Source: Pseudoips prasinana
Taxonomy: Eukaryota > Arthropoda > Insecta > Lepidoptera > Nolidae
DNA length: 64,000 nt
NCBI GenBank assembly: GCA_951640165.1
Contig: OX621240.1
Span: 33,298,713-33,362,712 of the forward strand
Direction: 5' to 3'
The notes below the pieces were generated by a model. It searched no databases. It worked only from the letters and a program-made list of their open reading frames with translations, and was not told the origin of the DNA. A program made the position numbers and the translations under genes. Below, piece after piece: positions 1 through 10,985 of the stretch; position 1 is the first letter of the stretch; each line of letters begins with the position of its first letter.

Positions 1-78
1 TTCTTTTTTATTTCAATTTTATAGATATAAATATGTACAAAATAAGAACTTTAAATAAATAATTTGGAAAAATAATAA

Positions 79-1655
79 TCTATATAAATAAAAAGACAAG
101 TCCTGACTGACTGACTGACTCATCAACGCCCAGCCCAAACCCTTGGACCTAGAAAGCTGAAATTTTGCACAAATGTTTGCTTCATAATGTAGACAAGGAA
201 TAAGGAAGGATTTTTCGAAATTCAACCCCTAAGGGGGTAAAGCAGGGGCGCTAAGTTAGTATGAAACTTTGCCGTTTTTGAAGTTTAAGGCATAAAAATT
301 GGTATTAGGCCTTCCAGTTAAAAATAAAAAATCAAGTATTTCAGGGTTTTTGGAAATTCCACCCCCAAGGGCGAAAAATAGGGGATGTAAGTTTGTATGG
401 AAGATGTGACAATTTTTAAGTTAAACGCATGAAAATTGGTATTAGGCATTTCAGTTAAAAATTAAAAATATATATTTCAGGATTTTTGGGATATCCACCC
501 CTTAGGGCGTAAAATAGGGTATGTAAGTTTGTATGAAAAATGCGACTTTTTTGAAGTTAAACCTATGAAAATTGGTATTTGGCCTTTAAGTTAAAAATAA
601 AATATGTATTCCAGGATTTTTGGAACAACCACCCCTAAGGACAACTAAAATAGGGGATGTAAGTTTGTATGAAAATCTGTTTTTTTTTTTGGAGTAAACG
701 CATGTAATGTATTTGGTCTTTTAGTTAAAAATAAAGCAATCCAGGGAATAATTTGTTGATAAAAAAAAGGTAATCCAAAACTGATTCAACAAATCGACAC
801 CAACAATTTACGCAAACTCAAATTTTAGAGAAATTCTTTTCTTTGCCAAGTTGCTTAACATGTCGTGGTCGTTGTGGTCTAAGTAAAGATTTAGGGTTTT
901 ATAAGATTTGGAACTTCTTTTTTTTGGTAATTTTTATAACAAACCAAAAAAGCGACATTTTATATTTTATATTCGAGTTAGCGTAGTATAAATTGTTCGT
1001 GTCGAGATGATCGCACCCAAAAAATATCATCTTAATTTTACTGATCTACAAGTTCACAATTTTGTATCTAGATGGCGGTAATATCGTTTCAGATCATGGA
1101 ACTTATTTGGTATATCGGTTAAAATAAATAAATGCTTGAAATAAAAGGTAGTCCAAAACTGAATTAATAGATGATCGCCTAAATCTCACCCAAAAACTAT
1201 GCACACATCTTAATTTTACCGCTTTACAAGTTTATATTTTTGTAATAGATTGCGAAATCATCGTTTTAGATCGTGCTATGGTTTCGTTCACAAAATTTTC
1301 TATAAGATCTATCAATGCCGTGGTCGCAACCTAATCTAATGGGAGTTACCTTTGTAATTAATGCACCGTTGATTATTATTTTACTTTATTAGACTTACTG
1401 ACTGTACCTACCTTAGGACAATTGATATGCATTCTTTGATTTCTTTGGTTGATGATATCGGGTCGTTTTTTTAAATAATAGTAGCAAAGTAGTTTTAAGA
1501 TTATTTCTTAGTTAGGTTATTTATAGGTTAGGTTTTCTTAAATTTATATTGCTTATTTGTTTTTGAAGTTAAATTCTTTAGATTAAGCTAGAAGTAAGTA
1601 GTTACATTGGTCATCATTCGAAATTGTCGCGGACGAAGTCGCGGGCACCAGCTAG
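79..1655 (+). mobile_element. Helitron-like non-autonomous element
   Basis: Starts with TC after an A and ends in CTAG followed by T, with a GC-rich end (GTCGCGGGCACCAGCTAG) like several other elements in this window. Helitrons insert between A and T, begin with TC and end in CTRR. No Rep/helicase coding is visible, so it would be non-autonomous. The interior is AT-rich and holds the tandem repeats listed separately. The 5' end is less certain than the 3' end. Confidence 0.5.
209..745 (+). repeat. Four tandem units of about 133 bp
   Basis: Four diverged head-to-tail units start near 209, 346, 480 and 614. Each begins GGATTTTTGGAAAT-like, continues with a CCACCCCYAAGGG box, ATGTAAGTTTGTATGAAA, ATGAAAATTGGTATT and a final AGTTAAAAATAAA. 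They lie inside the Helitron-like element. Confidence 0.8.
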
Positions 1656-1684
1656 TATTTAATAAGATAGTAATTAAATAGTTA

Positions 1685-1995
1685 TCTATACATATAAAAA
1701 ATCGTAGACAAGTCGAAACTGTACATTGAATATTATTTAAAAAAGATACTTGGGGCGTGATCTACAACGGATATCGAAGCCAAAAATATAGTTTTTAGAA
1801 TTTTTGTCTGTGTGTCTGTTTGTATGTCCGGGATAAACTCAAAAAGTACTGCATGGATTTACTTCAAATTTTGCATAAATATTACTAAGAGGTCGGGTCA
1901 ACATATAGGCTACATATTATCACGCTATTACCTACGGGGGAGGAACTGTGATAATTTATAAAATTTAACGCGGGTAAAACCGCAGGGCTAGCTAG
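1685..1995 (+). mobile_element. Helitron-like short element
   Basis: About 311 bp, beginning TCTATACATATAA and ending GCTAGCTAG|T. Closely similar to the copies at 36175-36476 (-) and 40795-41122 (+), sharing the TCTGTGTGTCTGTTTGTATG, AAAAAGTACTGCATGGATTT and ACGCGGGTAAAACCGC boxes. Confidence 0.55.
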
Positions 1996-2046
1996 TATTT
2001 AATATATCATAAATATGTAAATATTTGATCGTAATGTCTGTTTGGA

Positions 2047-2200
2047 CAGTGGGCAGGCCTGCTAAACGGTGGACCGACGATCTTGTGCGGGTCGCGGGAA
2101 GCCGCTGGATGCGGGCAGCGCAGGACCGGCTATTGTGGAGATCCTTGAGGGAGGCCTTTGTCCAGCAGTGGACGTCTTTCGGCTGATATCATGATGATGA
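2047..2200 (+). mobile_element. RTE-clade LINE, 3' terminal fragment
   Basis: Encodes the terminal peptide of an RTE-type LINE ORF (RWTDDLVRVAGSRWMRAAQD and then VQQWTSFG) followed by GCTGATATCATGATGATGATG. This is one of at least seven truncated 3' copies in the window. Confidence 0.8.
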
Positions 2201-2204
2201 TGTA

Positions 2205-2420
2205 TTATTAAAAAAAAAACCAAAAAGGTTTTTATTCACGTAGGCTTTGAAAAAGGGCTTTTAATTAGTCAGAACATGTTTATAGTAATACAGCCAAGTG
2301 AACAAAATGATTTCTAGGTACATATAGATATTCAAGTATGCGGATTGTACGAAAACATTTGGATATAACATTTAATATATGATTTAGTTATTTACCTAGC
2401 TTATATTAAGTTATTGTAGA
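2205..2420 (-). repeat. Repeat 3' end with CTACGTGAATAAAAACC tail
   Basis: Reverse-orientation copy of a 3' tail also found at 24665-24903 (+), 49095-49190 (+) and 60727-61205 (-). It carries ACATGTTCTGACTATT and the A/T-rich terminus AAAAACCTTTTT. It looks like a LINE 3' UTR. Confidence 0.6.
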
Positions 2421-2435
2421 ATTATAATTTCAAAC

Positions 2436-2519
2436 TAAGCAGATCTTGTACTATGTAAACCAGATGGTATATACTGTATACACTACTTTTCTTTTGTAAA
2501 TATGTACTTTTATAGATAA
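2436..2519 (-). repeat. tRNA-headed SINE family A, tail fragment
   Basis: Matches the tail of SINE family A (CTTGTACTATG, AAACCAGAT, CTTTTGTAAATATGTACTT). It is cut at the right by an inverted Helitron-like end (CTAGCGGCCCGG). Confidence 0.6.
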
Positions 2520-2745
2520 CTAGCGGCCCGGTACGTGCTTCGCTACGTATAAGGCACAGTAATAAAAAAATAATATTAAGTTCATTTATTCAAACAAAAA
2601 AATATATTAAATTGCTAATAGATGTTGATTTGACACTTTTTCAAACTTTTTTAAATTTTCTTACGTACGAACCTTCCCTGGACTTCCACGAATAATTCAA
2701 GACCAAAATTAGCCAAATCAGTAAAGGCGTTGTTGAGACAAAGAC
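2520..2745 (-). mobile_element. Helitron-like end, inverted
   Basis: CTAGCGGCCCGGTACGTGCT at 2520 is the reverse complement of the usual GC-rich ...GCTAG terminus. The far boundary is not determinable and the rest of the interval is AT-rich. Confidence 0.3.
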
Positions 2746-3115
2746 AAAGACAAAGATTTATTTATTGCCAAACTGTGTACATGTTAGGTCTTATTTCTAG
2801 GTTAGATTCACAGTCTACCCAAATCGGATATGCAATACAAGGCGCAACAATGCGGCTTAAAAACTTAAATTAACTAAAACTAAATATATTTATTCCCAAA
2901 ATATTCTTGTAGATCATAAAAAACTTTATCTATCAACCATTTTTTAAGTTTTGTTTTAAATTCATTCCCGTTTAATGCTTTTATAACTGTAGGTAGGTGA
3001 TTGTACACACGGATAGCTGTAATATATGCACTTTTATATGTATATATGCGCTGTAATATATGCACTTGTATATTCATACAATACTTTCTCGGATACTCAA
3101 TAGTCACGTTTTAAC
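2745..3115 (-). mobile_element. LINE 3' fragment (C-terminus plus tail)
   Basis: On the - strand an open stretch from 3107 to 2880 reads like the C-terminus of a Jockey/CR1-type LINE ORF2 (YNHLPTVIKALNGNEFKTKL, then KKWLIDKVFYDLQEYF). It is followed by a 3' UTR and a TTTATCTTTGTCTTTGTC tail. A related + strand copy at 52885-53168 shares the KKWLF..VFYDLNEY sequence and tail. It is 5'-truncated, as expected from target-primed reverse transcription. Confidence 0.7.
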
Positions 3116-3552
3116 AGTGCTCCTAATTAAAAATAGTTATTAAGTGTTAAAATCACCGGTCACGTAATTTAAATTGAATAACAGTTATAATAAAGTTATA
3201 ATACAACTTATTATATAGTGTCCATAACCAGTTACTAGTGTTTTATACTGATAATTACCAAAACTAATTTAACTAACAATAAAAAGTAACGTCCATAATT
3301 CGAAGTGAACAGTAATCTATCTAAACGCGTAAGTGACACCAAATGCACGGCGCTTTAGACCTTTTGGGCACGGCCTCAGTTACCGACATCAAGTGAGTGC
3401 TGGTATTGTATATTTGACCGAAACCAAAGCTGTTTGTAAGTATTCATTACTTACTAAATTGAGCGTATACCTACCTACAACTACTTCACGTGAAGTACTA
3501 TCTGCTGTGTTAACTGTTAACGTGTTCCTGCCCGACTTAAACTGATTTTACA

Positions 3553-4404
3553 ATGCCACCGAAAAAAGCATCTACATCATCACGTCAGGAAAATGCCAAA
3601 GCGGATACGTGTTCTGCGCCCGTCATCGAACTTGAAAATGAGAACTCTAATAATATTGATGGGATGGCTGTAGGTATAACTGATCTAAAACACTCGCTAG
3701 CTTCCTTCAAAGTTCAACAAAATATGATACAGGAAAGCATAAATAATATTCAGAGGCAAAACAGTGATATAGTAAAATCTATGGACTTTATGTCAAAGCA
3801 GTACGAGGATATGAAGAACAAACTAATCGCTATGGAGAGTGAGCGGCGTACGCACCTAGCATATATACAAACATTGGAATTAAAAGTAGAAAACCTAGAG
3901 AGAACTCAAAAGCAAACCACCATAGAGATAAGAAACGTTCCCACCCAAAAAAATGAATCTAAGAGTGATCTAATCAATTTGGTAAAAAAAATTGGGACAG
4001 CCACAAAAATTAGTGTTGAAGAAACTCATATTAGAGATATATTCCGCTTGAAGTCAGATAAAGTGGCCAACAGATCCATCATAGTAGATTTCTCGTCTGT
4101 TTTATTGAAAGAAAAAGTTTTAACGTCGATAAAATCTCACAACCGGACTAATCAAGACAACAAACTAAATACGACTCACTTAAAACTCGACGTACCACCT
4201 CAGCCAATATACATTGCCGAATCACTTACCCAAAACGCAAAAAGATTGTTCCACCTAGCTCGTGATTTCAGCAAGAAAAACCGTTATGAATTCTGTTGGA
4301 CCGCCCATGGAAGGATTTTCCTGCGCCAGAAGTCAGGTGCTCCGTCCCATCGGATTGACAGCGATTGTGATTTAGAAAAACTGAATTGTCGACCAGAACT
4401 GTGA
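3553..4404 (+). CDS. LINE ORF1: coiled coil plus baculovirus-FP-like domain
   Basis: A 283-residue protein just upstream of a LINE ORF2 on the same strand. Residues about 45-115 are rich in heptad-like leucine, isoleucine and charged residues, suggesting a trimerising or dimerising coiled coil. Then comes a compact alpha/beta segment (TTIEIRNVPTQ to IIVDFSSVLLKEKVL, about 117-190) and a C-terminal block (NAKRLFHLARDF, RYEFCWTAHGRIFLR) that resembles the FP-type domain found in ORF1 proteins of insect CR1/Jockey-type elements. Such proteins bind RNA as nucleocapsid-like chaperones. I see no CCHC or PHD zinc finger, which many relatives have at the N-terminus. The start is the first ATG after an upstream stop, in a plausible context (TACAATGCC). 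The domain name is recalled knowledge and was not searched. Confidence 0.7.
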   Translation: MPPKKASTSSRQENAKADTCSAPVIELENENSNNIDGMAVGITDLKHSLASFKVQQNMIQESINNIQRQNSDIVKSMDFMSKQYEDMKNKLIAMESERRTHLAYIQTLELKVENLERTQKQTTIEIRNVPTQKNESKSDLINLVKKIGTATKISVEETHIRDIFRLKSDKVANRSIIVDFSSVLLKEKVLTSIKSHNRTNQDNKLNTTHLKLDVPPQPIYIAESLTQNAKRLFHLARDFSKKNRYEFCWTAHGRIFLRQKSGAPSHRIDSDCDLEKLNCRPEL

Positions 4405-4712
4405 CTAGTAAATCATGTATGGCTTTTATACTTTATTTTTAGTACTGCAGTCTTTCCTACAGTTGGTCATGTTTTCACCTATCTTATTTTTAAATTTAAA
4501 ATTCATTACTACGTACGCTCACACACATACCATATGTCTCAATACTCTAACCACATAATTTTCAACATTACACGACAAATACTCACAAAAAGCACAACAG
4601 TTAAAACTCTAATCTATCCTTTAATTTTATCATACGAGTGTAAAAAGCTGATATTTATACATTTACTAGTTTTTTTGCAATTTAAACATTATTATTTGCA
4701 TCACATAAAGAT

Positions 4713-7664
4713 ATGCGTTTTAGAACTGTTACGTTAAAAATGCTGTTTCTGGATAAAATATTGTCCGACATAGATTCATCTCAAGTTTCAGAATCAATGA
4801 TCTGCTCTCCTGAAAATTTGATTAATCACATAAATCTACATCGTACAAGTCTAACTATAATGCACACTAACATTCGTAGTGTAGCATGCAATTTTGATGC
4901 ACTTATTATCCTTATAGAGCGAACCTGCATACAGTGTGATATTCTTATTCTCACGGAATGCTGGCTGAGCAAATCCCCGGTTGCACCTAAACTCTCTGGA
5001 TACACATCGTATTCCTCAGATTATCTCAATCAAAATGATGGTGTCCTTATATACGTTAAAACTGAAATCAGACATTTCATATTGAAACCTTCAGTGTTAG
5101 ATGCCAATTGTCTTATTCTTCAACATGATAACGAGTATGCTGTCGTAGCCGTGTACAGATCACCATCATATCGCAATATAAATACATTCTGTGACAGTCT
5201 TGACCTGTGCCTTGACTCACTGAAGTCGGTTAAATCAGTGATTTTAATTGGCGATATTAATATAAATATTTCCCCAAATGGTAATGATCCGAACTGTAGC
5301 AATTATCTTGATCTGATGGCTTGCCACGGTTTGCTAGCTGCCCACGAGTTGCCTACTCGTAATACAAACTGCATTGATCATGTCATGTTAAGATCCGATA
5401 GGCATGCCGTTACATATGTATTGGATTCACCTATAACAGATCATTCTCCACTTGTTTTTTGCCTAGATTGTAACATTAAAAGATATACCTATAATTCTAC
5501 ACTCACGAAGATTAATTATCCATCATTAATATCGAAACTCACAAAAACTGATTTTACTTCAATCTATTCTACGAATGATGCTAATGTTGCAGCTTCAACT
5601 CTTAGTGAAATTATTTGCAAAGCCCTCGCAATAAATTCTAAACAAATCACTATTCCTCACCGAAAGCGTGCTATCAAACCATGGATAACCCCTGGTTTGG
5701 TACGATGTATAAGACATAGGGATAAATTACACACAAGATCTAAAATTGATGTAAATAACGCTATACTTAGGGTCACTTACACTAGATACCGAAACTTCTG
5801 TAACAATCTACTAAAGAAGCTAAAGATAGCCTTCGAGAAAGCAGAATTTGTTAAAAACAAAAATAATCCAAAGGGAACGTGGAACACGATCAACAAAATT
5901 ACAAATTTAAAGTCATCTTCACTTCCTCCTCTGGAGCTGCTTAATCTTAATGTAGATCCATGCAAGTCCCTGGACTTGGTCAATCATTACTTTGCAGATA
6001 TTGGTAAAACGTATGCAAATGCAATCTTATGCAAACAGGGTATTAATCAACCAAATGTAAATGGCGGGTGTAATACATTTCAATCACCAAAAGATTCCAT
6101 GGCACTATTTGACACGGACCGTTGTGAGATTATAACCATTATTGATAACCTGAAAAATGACTCTGCAGCTGGTATCGATAATATATCGACACAAATAATA
6201 AAAAAGACGAAAAGCACCTTAATTTCTCCCCTGACACATATATATCAACTCTGTCTGACTACAGGTGTTTTTCCAAATGTCCTGAAAAGGGCGTTAGTTC
6301 ATCCCATCCATAAGTCTGGGGACAGAGAGAGTATTGGAAACTATAGACCAATATCGGTACTCTCAGTCATATCTAAAATCCTTGAAAAGCTCTTAAATTC
6401 CAGACTTGTCAATTTTCTTAACCAAAACAACCTGATTGTACAAAACCAATTTGGATTTATAAAAGGCAAGTCAACAGAAGATGCTACTCTATTATTGACT
6501 GAGACGATTGCTAAAAATCTTGACAACAAGGAGAAAGTTATAGGTGTGTTTCTAGATTTGTCTAAAGCCTTTGACACTGTATCCATTCCCCTGCTTCTTT
6601 CCAAAATGGAAAAAATTGGTATACGTGGTATTGCACTTGATATTTTCCGATCCTACCTTTCAAATCGGACCCAGTTTGTTAAAGTTGGTAACTATACAAG
6701 TGCTCAAGCATCACTCTCTTTTGGCGTTCCACAAGGTAGCGTTATAGGCCCGACTCTGTTTCTCCTCTATATTAATAGTTTGTGTATGAAATCAATGCCA
6801 AATTGCAATATAATCACTTATGCTGATGACACAGCGCTCATTGTACATGGTAAGACTTGGGAAGAGGCGCAATATTATACTGAGAATGCGCTCAGAGATG
6901 TTATGATGTGGCTAAATGTGAATCTGCTAACTTTAAATGTTGATAAAACTTGCTACATTACTTTCGCTCATCGTACTGATTTACAACCGTCAATAGAGTT
7001 TAAAGTTAGTGCACATACCTGTGTTATTATAAATAAATGCAATTGCCCCATACTAACTCGTACGCAAAATATAAAATATCTTGGGCTCATAATAGACAGT
7101 TCTCTAAACTGGTCAGCTCACATATGCCAACTTACATCCCGTATAAGGAAACTTATCCCTGTATTTAGAAAATTTAGAAATTCAGCTGATCTTCCAACGC
7201 TTTTATGCGTTTACCACGCCCTTGCTCAGAGTTTGCTGAAATATTGTATTATTGCTTGGGGTGGAATCAATAAGACTACTCTACTTCCAATAGAACGTGC
7301 ACAGAGAGCAATATTAAAAGTGATTCTTGGAAGACCGCGAAGATACAGCACTGAGCTCTTGTACAGGGAATGTTCAATACTGACCGTAAGACAGCTTTTT
7401 ATTCTTGTCGCTGTTCTCCATAAACATAAAACTATTGGTTTTAAACAAATAATAAAACGAAACAAAACGAGAATCTGCACAATGGTCCCTCATAGAACTA
7501 CACTCGCTCGACACCAATACTATATAATTAGTAACAAATTGTACAACGCCGCAAATGATGTAAATAACATCTACACACTTTCGACCTATAAATGCAAGAT
7601 TGTTTTACGAGACTGGCTCTTACGCTTAAATTATATCGATACCGAAAAAATTGTAAATGCTTAA
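4713..7664 (+). CDS. LINE ORF2: endonuclease and reverse transcriptase
   Basis: A 983-residue uninterrupted ORF. Residues about 47-250 form an APE-type endonuclease: HTNIRSV (Asn53), ILTECWL (Glu82), ILIGDINI (Asp181), IDHVML, and ITDHSPL (Asp243-His244). The reverse transcriptase follows: YRPISVLSVISKILEKL, QFGFIKGKSTEDA, GVFLDLSKAFDTV, SFGVPQGSVIGP and the catalytic TYADDTAL (Tyr703 to Asp706). All key residues are present. A C-terminal segment of about 200 residues without a recognised nuclease domain ends at TAA just before a CA microsatellite. Layout and motifs place it in the CR1/L2/Jockey supergroup; I cannot fix the clade by eye. Translation may begin at the second Met (residue 10). 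With ORF1 at 3553-4404 this looks full-length and possibly competent. Confidence 0.88.
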   Translation: MRFRTVTLKMLFLDKILSDIDSSQVSESMICSPENLINHINLHRTSLTIMHTNIRSVACNFDALIILIERTCIQCDILILTECWLSKSPVAPKLSGYTSYSSDYLNQNDGVLIYVKTEIRHFILKPSVLDANCLILQHDNEYAVVAVYRSPSYRNINTFCDSLDLCLDSLKSVKSVILIGDININISPNGNDPNCSNYLDLMACHGLLAAHELPTRNTNCIDHVMLRSDRHAVTYVLDSPITDHSPLVFCLDCNIKRYTYNSTLTKINYPSLISKLTKTDFTSIYSTNDANVAASTLSEIICKALAINSKQITIPHRKRAIKPWITPGLVRCIRHRDKLHTRSKIDVNNAILRVTYTRYRNFCNNLLKKLKIAFEKAEFVKNKNNPKGTWNTINKITNLKSSSLPPLELLNLNVDPCKSLDLVNHYFADIGKTYANAILCKQGINQPNVNGGCNTFQSPKDSMALFDTDRCEIITIIDNLKNDSAAGIDNISTQIIKKTKSTLISPLTHIYQLCLTTGVFPNVLKRALVHPIHKSGDRESIGNYRPISVLSVISKILEKLLNSRLVNFLNQNNLIVQNQFGFIKGKSTEDATLLLTETIAKNLDNKEKVIGVFLDLSKAFDTVSIPLLLSKMEKIGIRGIALDIFRSYLSNRTQFVKVGNYTSAQASLSFGVPQGSVIGPTLFLLYINSLCMKSMPNCNIITYADDTALIVHGKTWEEAQYYTENALRDVMMWLNVNLLTLNVDKTCYITFAHRTDLQPSIEFKVSAHTCVIINKCNCPILTRTQNIKYLGLIIDSSLNWSAHICQLTSRIRKLIPVFRKFRNSADLPTLLCVYHALAQSLLKYCIIAWGGINKTTLLPIERAQRAILKVILGRPRRYSTELLYRECSILTVRQLFILVAVLHKHKTIGFKQIIKRNKTRICTMVPHRTTLARHQYYIISNKLYNAANDVNNIYTLSTYKCKIVLRDWLLRLNYIDTEKIVNA

Positions 7665-7729
7665 AACACACACACACACACACACACAAACACACACTCA
7701 CACAAAACACACGTATACACACACACACA
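7665..7729. repeat. (CA)n microsatellite in LINE 3' UTR
   Basis: Imperfect CA repeat starting directly after the ORF2 stop codon. It lies in the 3' UTR, which runs to about 7930 (TAAATAAAATTTTC). Confidence 0.85.
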
Positions 7730-8033
7730 GTGTATTTGAGATAATGTATACCTTATAATAGTATTTGTTTTATGTTCTTAGCACAAATCTTAGCTAATAG
7801 TTTGTTTATTTTTAGTTTTTAATCTTAGTTTTTTGGGACTTGGTTATTGAGTAAAGTCAATTTTAGAGGTAAGACGCTGCCGACTGTGACACAGTTTATA
7901 CTAGTACAGTCGTCAACGAAATCTCTATTTTAAATAAAATTTTCATTGTTGTATTTTTATTAAGAATAAGAGAATTTGTATGTATTTCTAAATGTAAAAT
8001 AAACTTATTATATTATTATAACTTATTATATTA

Positions 8034-10737
8034 TTATATATATATTTTATAGTAAAGCATGTTGTTAATAATGGGCAAATTAATATTATGTTTATATTGA
8101 CTACGAATATTTGTCTTAGTAGACGATTTAAAATTAAAATAGAACATATTGTTTTTGACAAATAAACATAACTCAAGTATATAAATTCCTGTAAGCGTTA
8201 AAAAAGTTTTCGTTCTAAACACTGCTCTTAATGTCTCAGTGCTGTACATGTTATAGATCGTCCGCAAGCATTTTTTTTGTAGAATGAATGTGGATTGTAC
8301 GTTCGTTGAATTGCCCCAGTATATAATACCGTACAATAATAAGGGATAAACATTTCCAAAGTAGGCATTTCTTGTAACGTTTATATTTGTGGTTTCTGCT
8401 AGGACTGACAGACCAAAACAAGCACTGGATATTTTTTTATTAATTTTTTCGATGTGTGCCTTCCAGTTCAGGTGTTGGTCGATTGTAACACCCAGGAAAC
8501 ATATATTCTGCACCTCTTCAATAACAACATCAGATACAGCTACTTTTGGTTGCAAAGGTTTAGTTTTATAATTTCTAAATTGAACTAATTTTGTTTTAGA
8601 AAGATTAACTTTTAAATTTATTGCCTGCAACCAATTTATTATTGTATTTAATGTTTTATTTATTTCCCTTTCATAGTTTGTGGGGTTTAAATCGTCGTTG
8701 GAAATAAAAATGGTTGCATCATCGGCGTACATCACACAAAGCTGGTCTATTATGGTTGGAAGTTCATTGACATAAATCAAAAATAACAGAGGCCGTAAAA
8801 TACTGCTTTGTGGTACACCTAGTTTGACTTTTTCAAATTCAGATTTCTCTGTTTTCAACATTTTTGTCGAATTGTCATACACCTCAATGACCGTTGCCTG
8901 CATTCTGTTAGATAGGTAGTTTTCTATTAATTTTAAAGGTATGCCCCTTATTTCAATACTTTCTAACTGTCTTAGTAGAATGTCATACTTTACACAATCG
9001 AAGGCTCTCGACATATCAATAAAGAGAGCAGCACATTGCTTTCTTTCATTAATTTTACTCCAGATAGTATTGAACATTCTAAATATTGCCAAGGAAGTTG
9101 TTTTTTCCTTTTGAAAACCAAATTGGTTTGCATTTAAGATTTTATTTTTTAACAAAAAGTTTTGAATTCCAATATAAATTACTTTTTCAAATATTTTAGA
9201 GATACTGGGTAACAACGCAATTGGTCTATAGTTATTTATGTCATGCGTTGATCCTTTCTTGTGTAGTGGTTTTACCAAAGCTTTCTTTAGATTAGATGGG
9301 AATTCTCCTGTCTCTAACATTAAGTTTATGATGTGTACAAGTGGATCTAATATGAAAGGAATGCTTTCCTTAACAACTTTAATTGGTAAATCGTCATGAC
9401 CGAAGCTTGTTTTAGATTTTAACATTTTTACGATATTAATAATTTCGCTTCTATCGGTGGGATACATGAAAATACTGTTTGGATTCATTTTAGGTAGCAA
9501 TATGTATTCATTTAATATTGAGTTGTTAATGTTTTGATAAATATAGAAATCATTAAAAGCACTTACTATTTTCTTTGGTGAGTGTATAATATTTTCATCT
9601 TGCACAATATAGTCAACCGTTGGCTTAAGAACGTTTGTAATTTGGGTTTGCTGTCTAATTAATTCCCAAGTGGCTTTACTTTTGTTGTAGCTGTTGGCAA
9701 TGGATTTAATATTTGTATTTCTTCTTGATTCCCTTATTACACGTTTTAGAATTTTACAGCAGTTGCTATATCTCACTTTTTGTTCGTGAGAATTGGTGAA
9801 TTTTGTTTGAAGGTACATATTTCTTTTATTTTTACTTGATATTAGAATACCTTTGGTTTTCCATGATTTACTACGTTTACCTATAATGCATTTTATTTTT
9901 TTGGAGAGGGATACAAAGCTTAAAAATTAGGGTGAATGTATTTAGAAAAGCTTCATACGCTATATTTACATCTGTATGTTGGAATACATCATTGAAATTT
10001 ATTTGAGAGATGTATTTTAAAAATATTTCAATATAATAGTTGACATTACGTCGCATTTTAAACCAGTACTTTTCTCTGAAACTTATATTGCATGGGATCT
10101 TTATTGCTTGACCTGTATGGTCTGAAATGCCTAAATCCCATATTTCTGATTTATATTTTTTATGGTTAGTAATTATATTATCGATACATGTTGCAGATCG
10201 ACGTGTTATTCTAGTTGGCTGATTTATAGCTAAATGCAGGTTGAACATTTTTAATGTATTTTTAAAAAGTTTACTTTTGTTGCTACTATCTAGTGTGTTT
10301 ATATTAAAATCACCCAAAATAAATACTTTTTTGTTCCTGGATCTTGATCTGATGGTTAGTTTAAATAACAAAATTTCTAGTTTTTCAATAAAAAGATTAA
10401 TATTACTAGTTGGTGTTCTGTACAAACACAGTACATACCAATTTGTTTCCGGGATAATTATACCACAACATTCAAAATGATTTTCGACTGACAGATCTGA
10501 GATCCAATCAAGTTTTTTATAATTCATGGATTTTTTTACATAGATACAAACTCCACCGCGACATTTACTTTTTCTACTAAAATATGTTGCTAATTTATAG
10601 TTGGATATTTGCAATACTTCTTGATTGTTTTCTCGTAAAAATGTTTCACTCAAACAGATAACGTCAATGTTTCTTGATTCAACTAGCAATTCTAAATCAC
10701 TTATTTTTGACCTCATACCTTGGATATTATTGTGCAA
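8034..10737 (-). pseudogene. Jockey-type LINE ORF2, one frameshift
   Basis: The - strand carries an endonuclease part (10737-9877) and a reverse-transcriptase part (9818-8034) in different frames. Endonuclease motifs: ILHNNIQGM (its frame stays open upstream to about 10809 without an ATG), ICLSETFL, FILGDFNIN, ATCIDNI, ISDHTGQ. RT motifs: YRPIALLPSISKIFEKV, FGFQKEKTTS, AALFIDMSRAFDCV, MYADDATIF. The loop before the YADD motif reads GVPQSSILRP, where this family normally has glycines at both altered positions. The frame change falls at a run of seven A near 9899; beyond it the second frame has no stop. No ORF1 is seen upstream, so the copy is probably 5'-truncated. Its TAATA-rich tail abuts the tail of the + strand LINE. 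Confidence 0.85.
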
Positions 10738-10851
10738 TATTGTAAAGTTATCGTTAGTCTCGAAATAAATAGTTTTCTGTTTGAGTTTGAACTGCAGAAG
10801 TGAGTTATAACATTACAACGAAAAGTGGCATTGATTTATATATATATAGAT

Positions 10852-10985
10852 ACAATACTTTTCTTTTGTAAATATGTACTTATATAGATAATTACACCCA
10901 GACTCAGAATAAACAGACATACCCACAATACTCTGTCACGGGTGGGAATTGATCTTACGACCTGTGGCGTGGAAATCTCTGGCTT
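10852..10985 (-). repeat. SINE family A, degraded copy
   Basis: Contains CTTTTGTAAATATGTACTTA, CACCCAGACTCAG and a degenerate reverse-complement B box (GGTGGGAATTGATCTTACGACC). Confidence 0.6.

Noticed and set aside
209..745. CRISPR-like array
   Set aside because: Units are about 133 bp, diverged and directly adjacent with no spacers, in a eukaryotic repeat.
3333..3545. 70-codon ORF just upstream of LINE ORF1
   Set aside because: No motif and low complexity; most likely part of the LINE 5' UTR.
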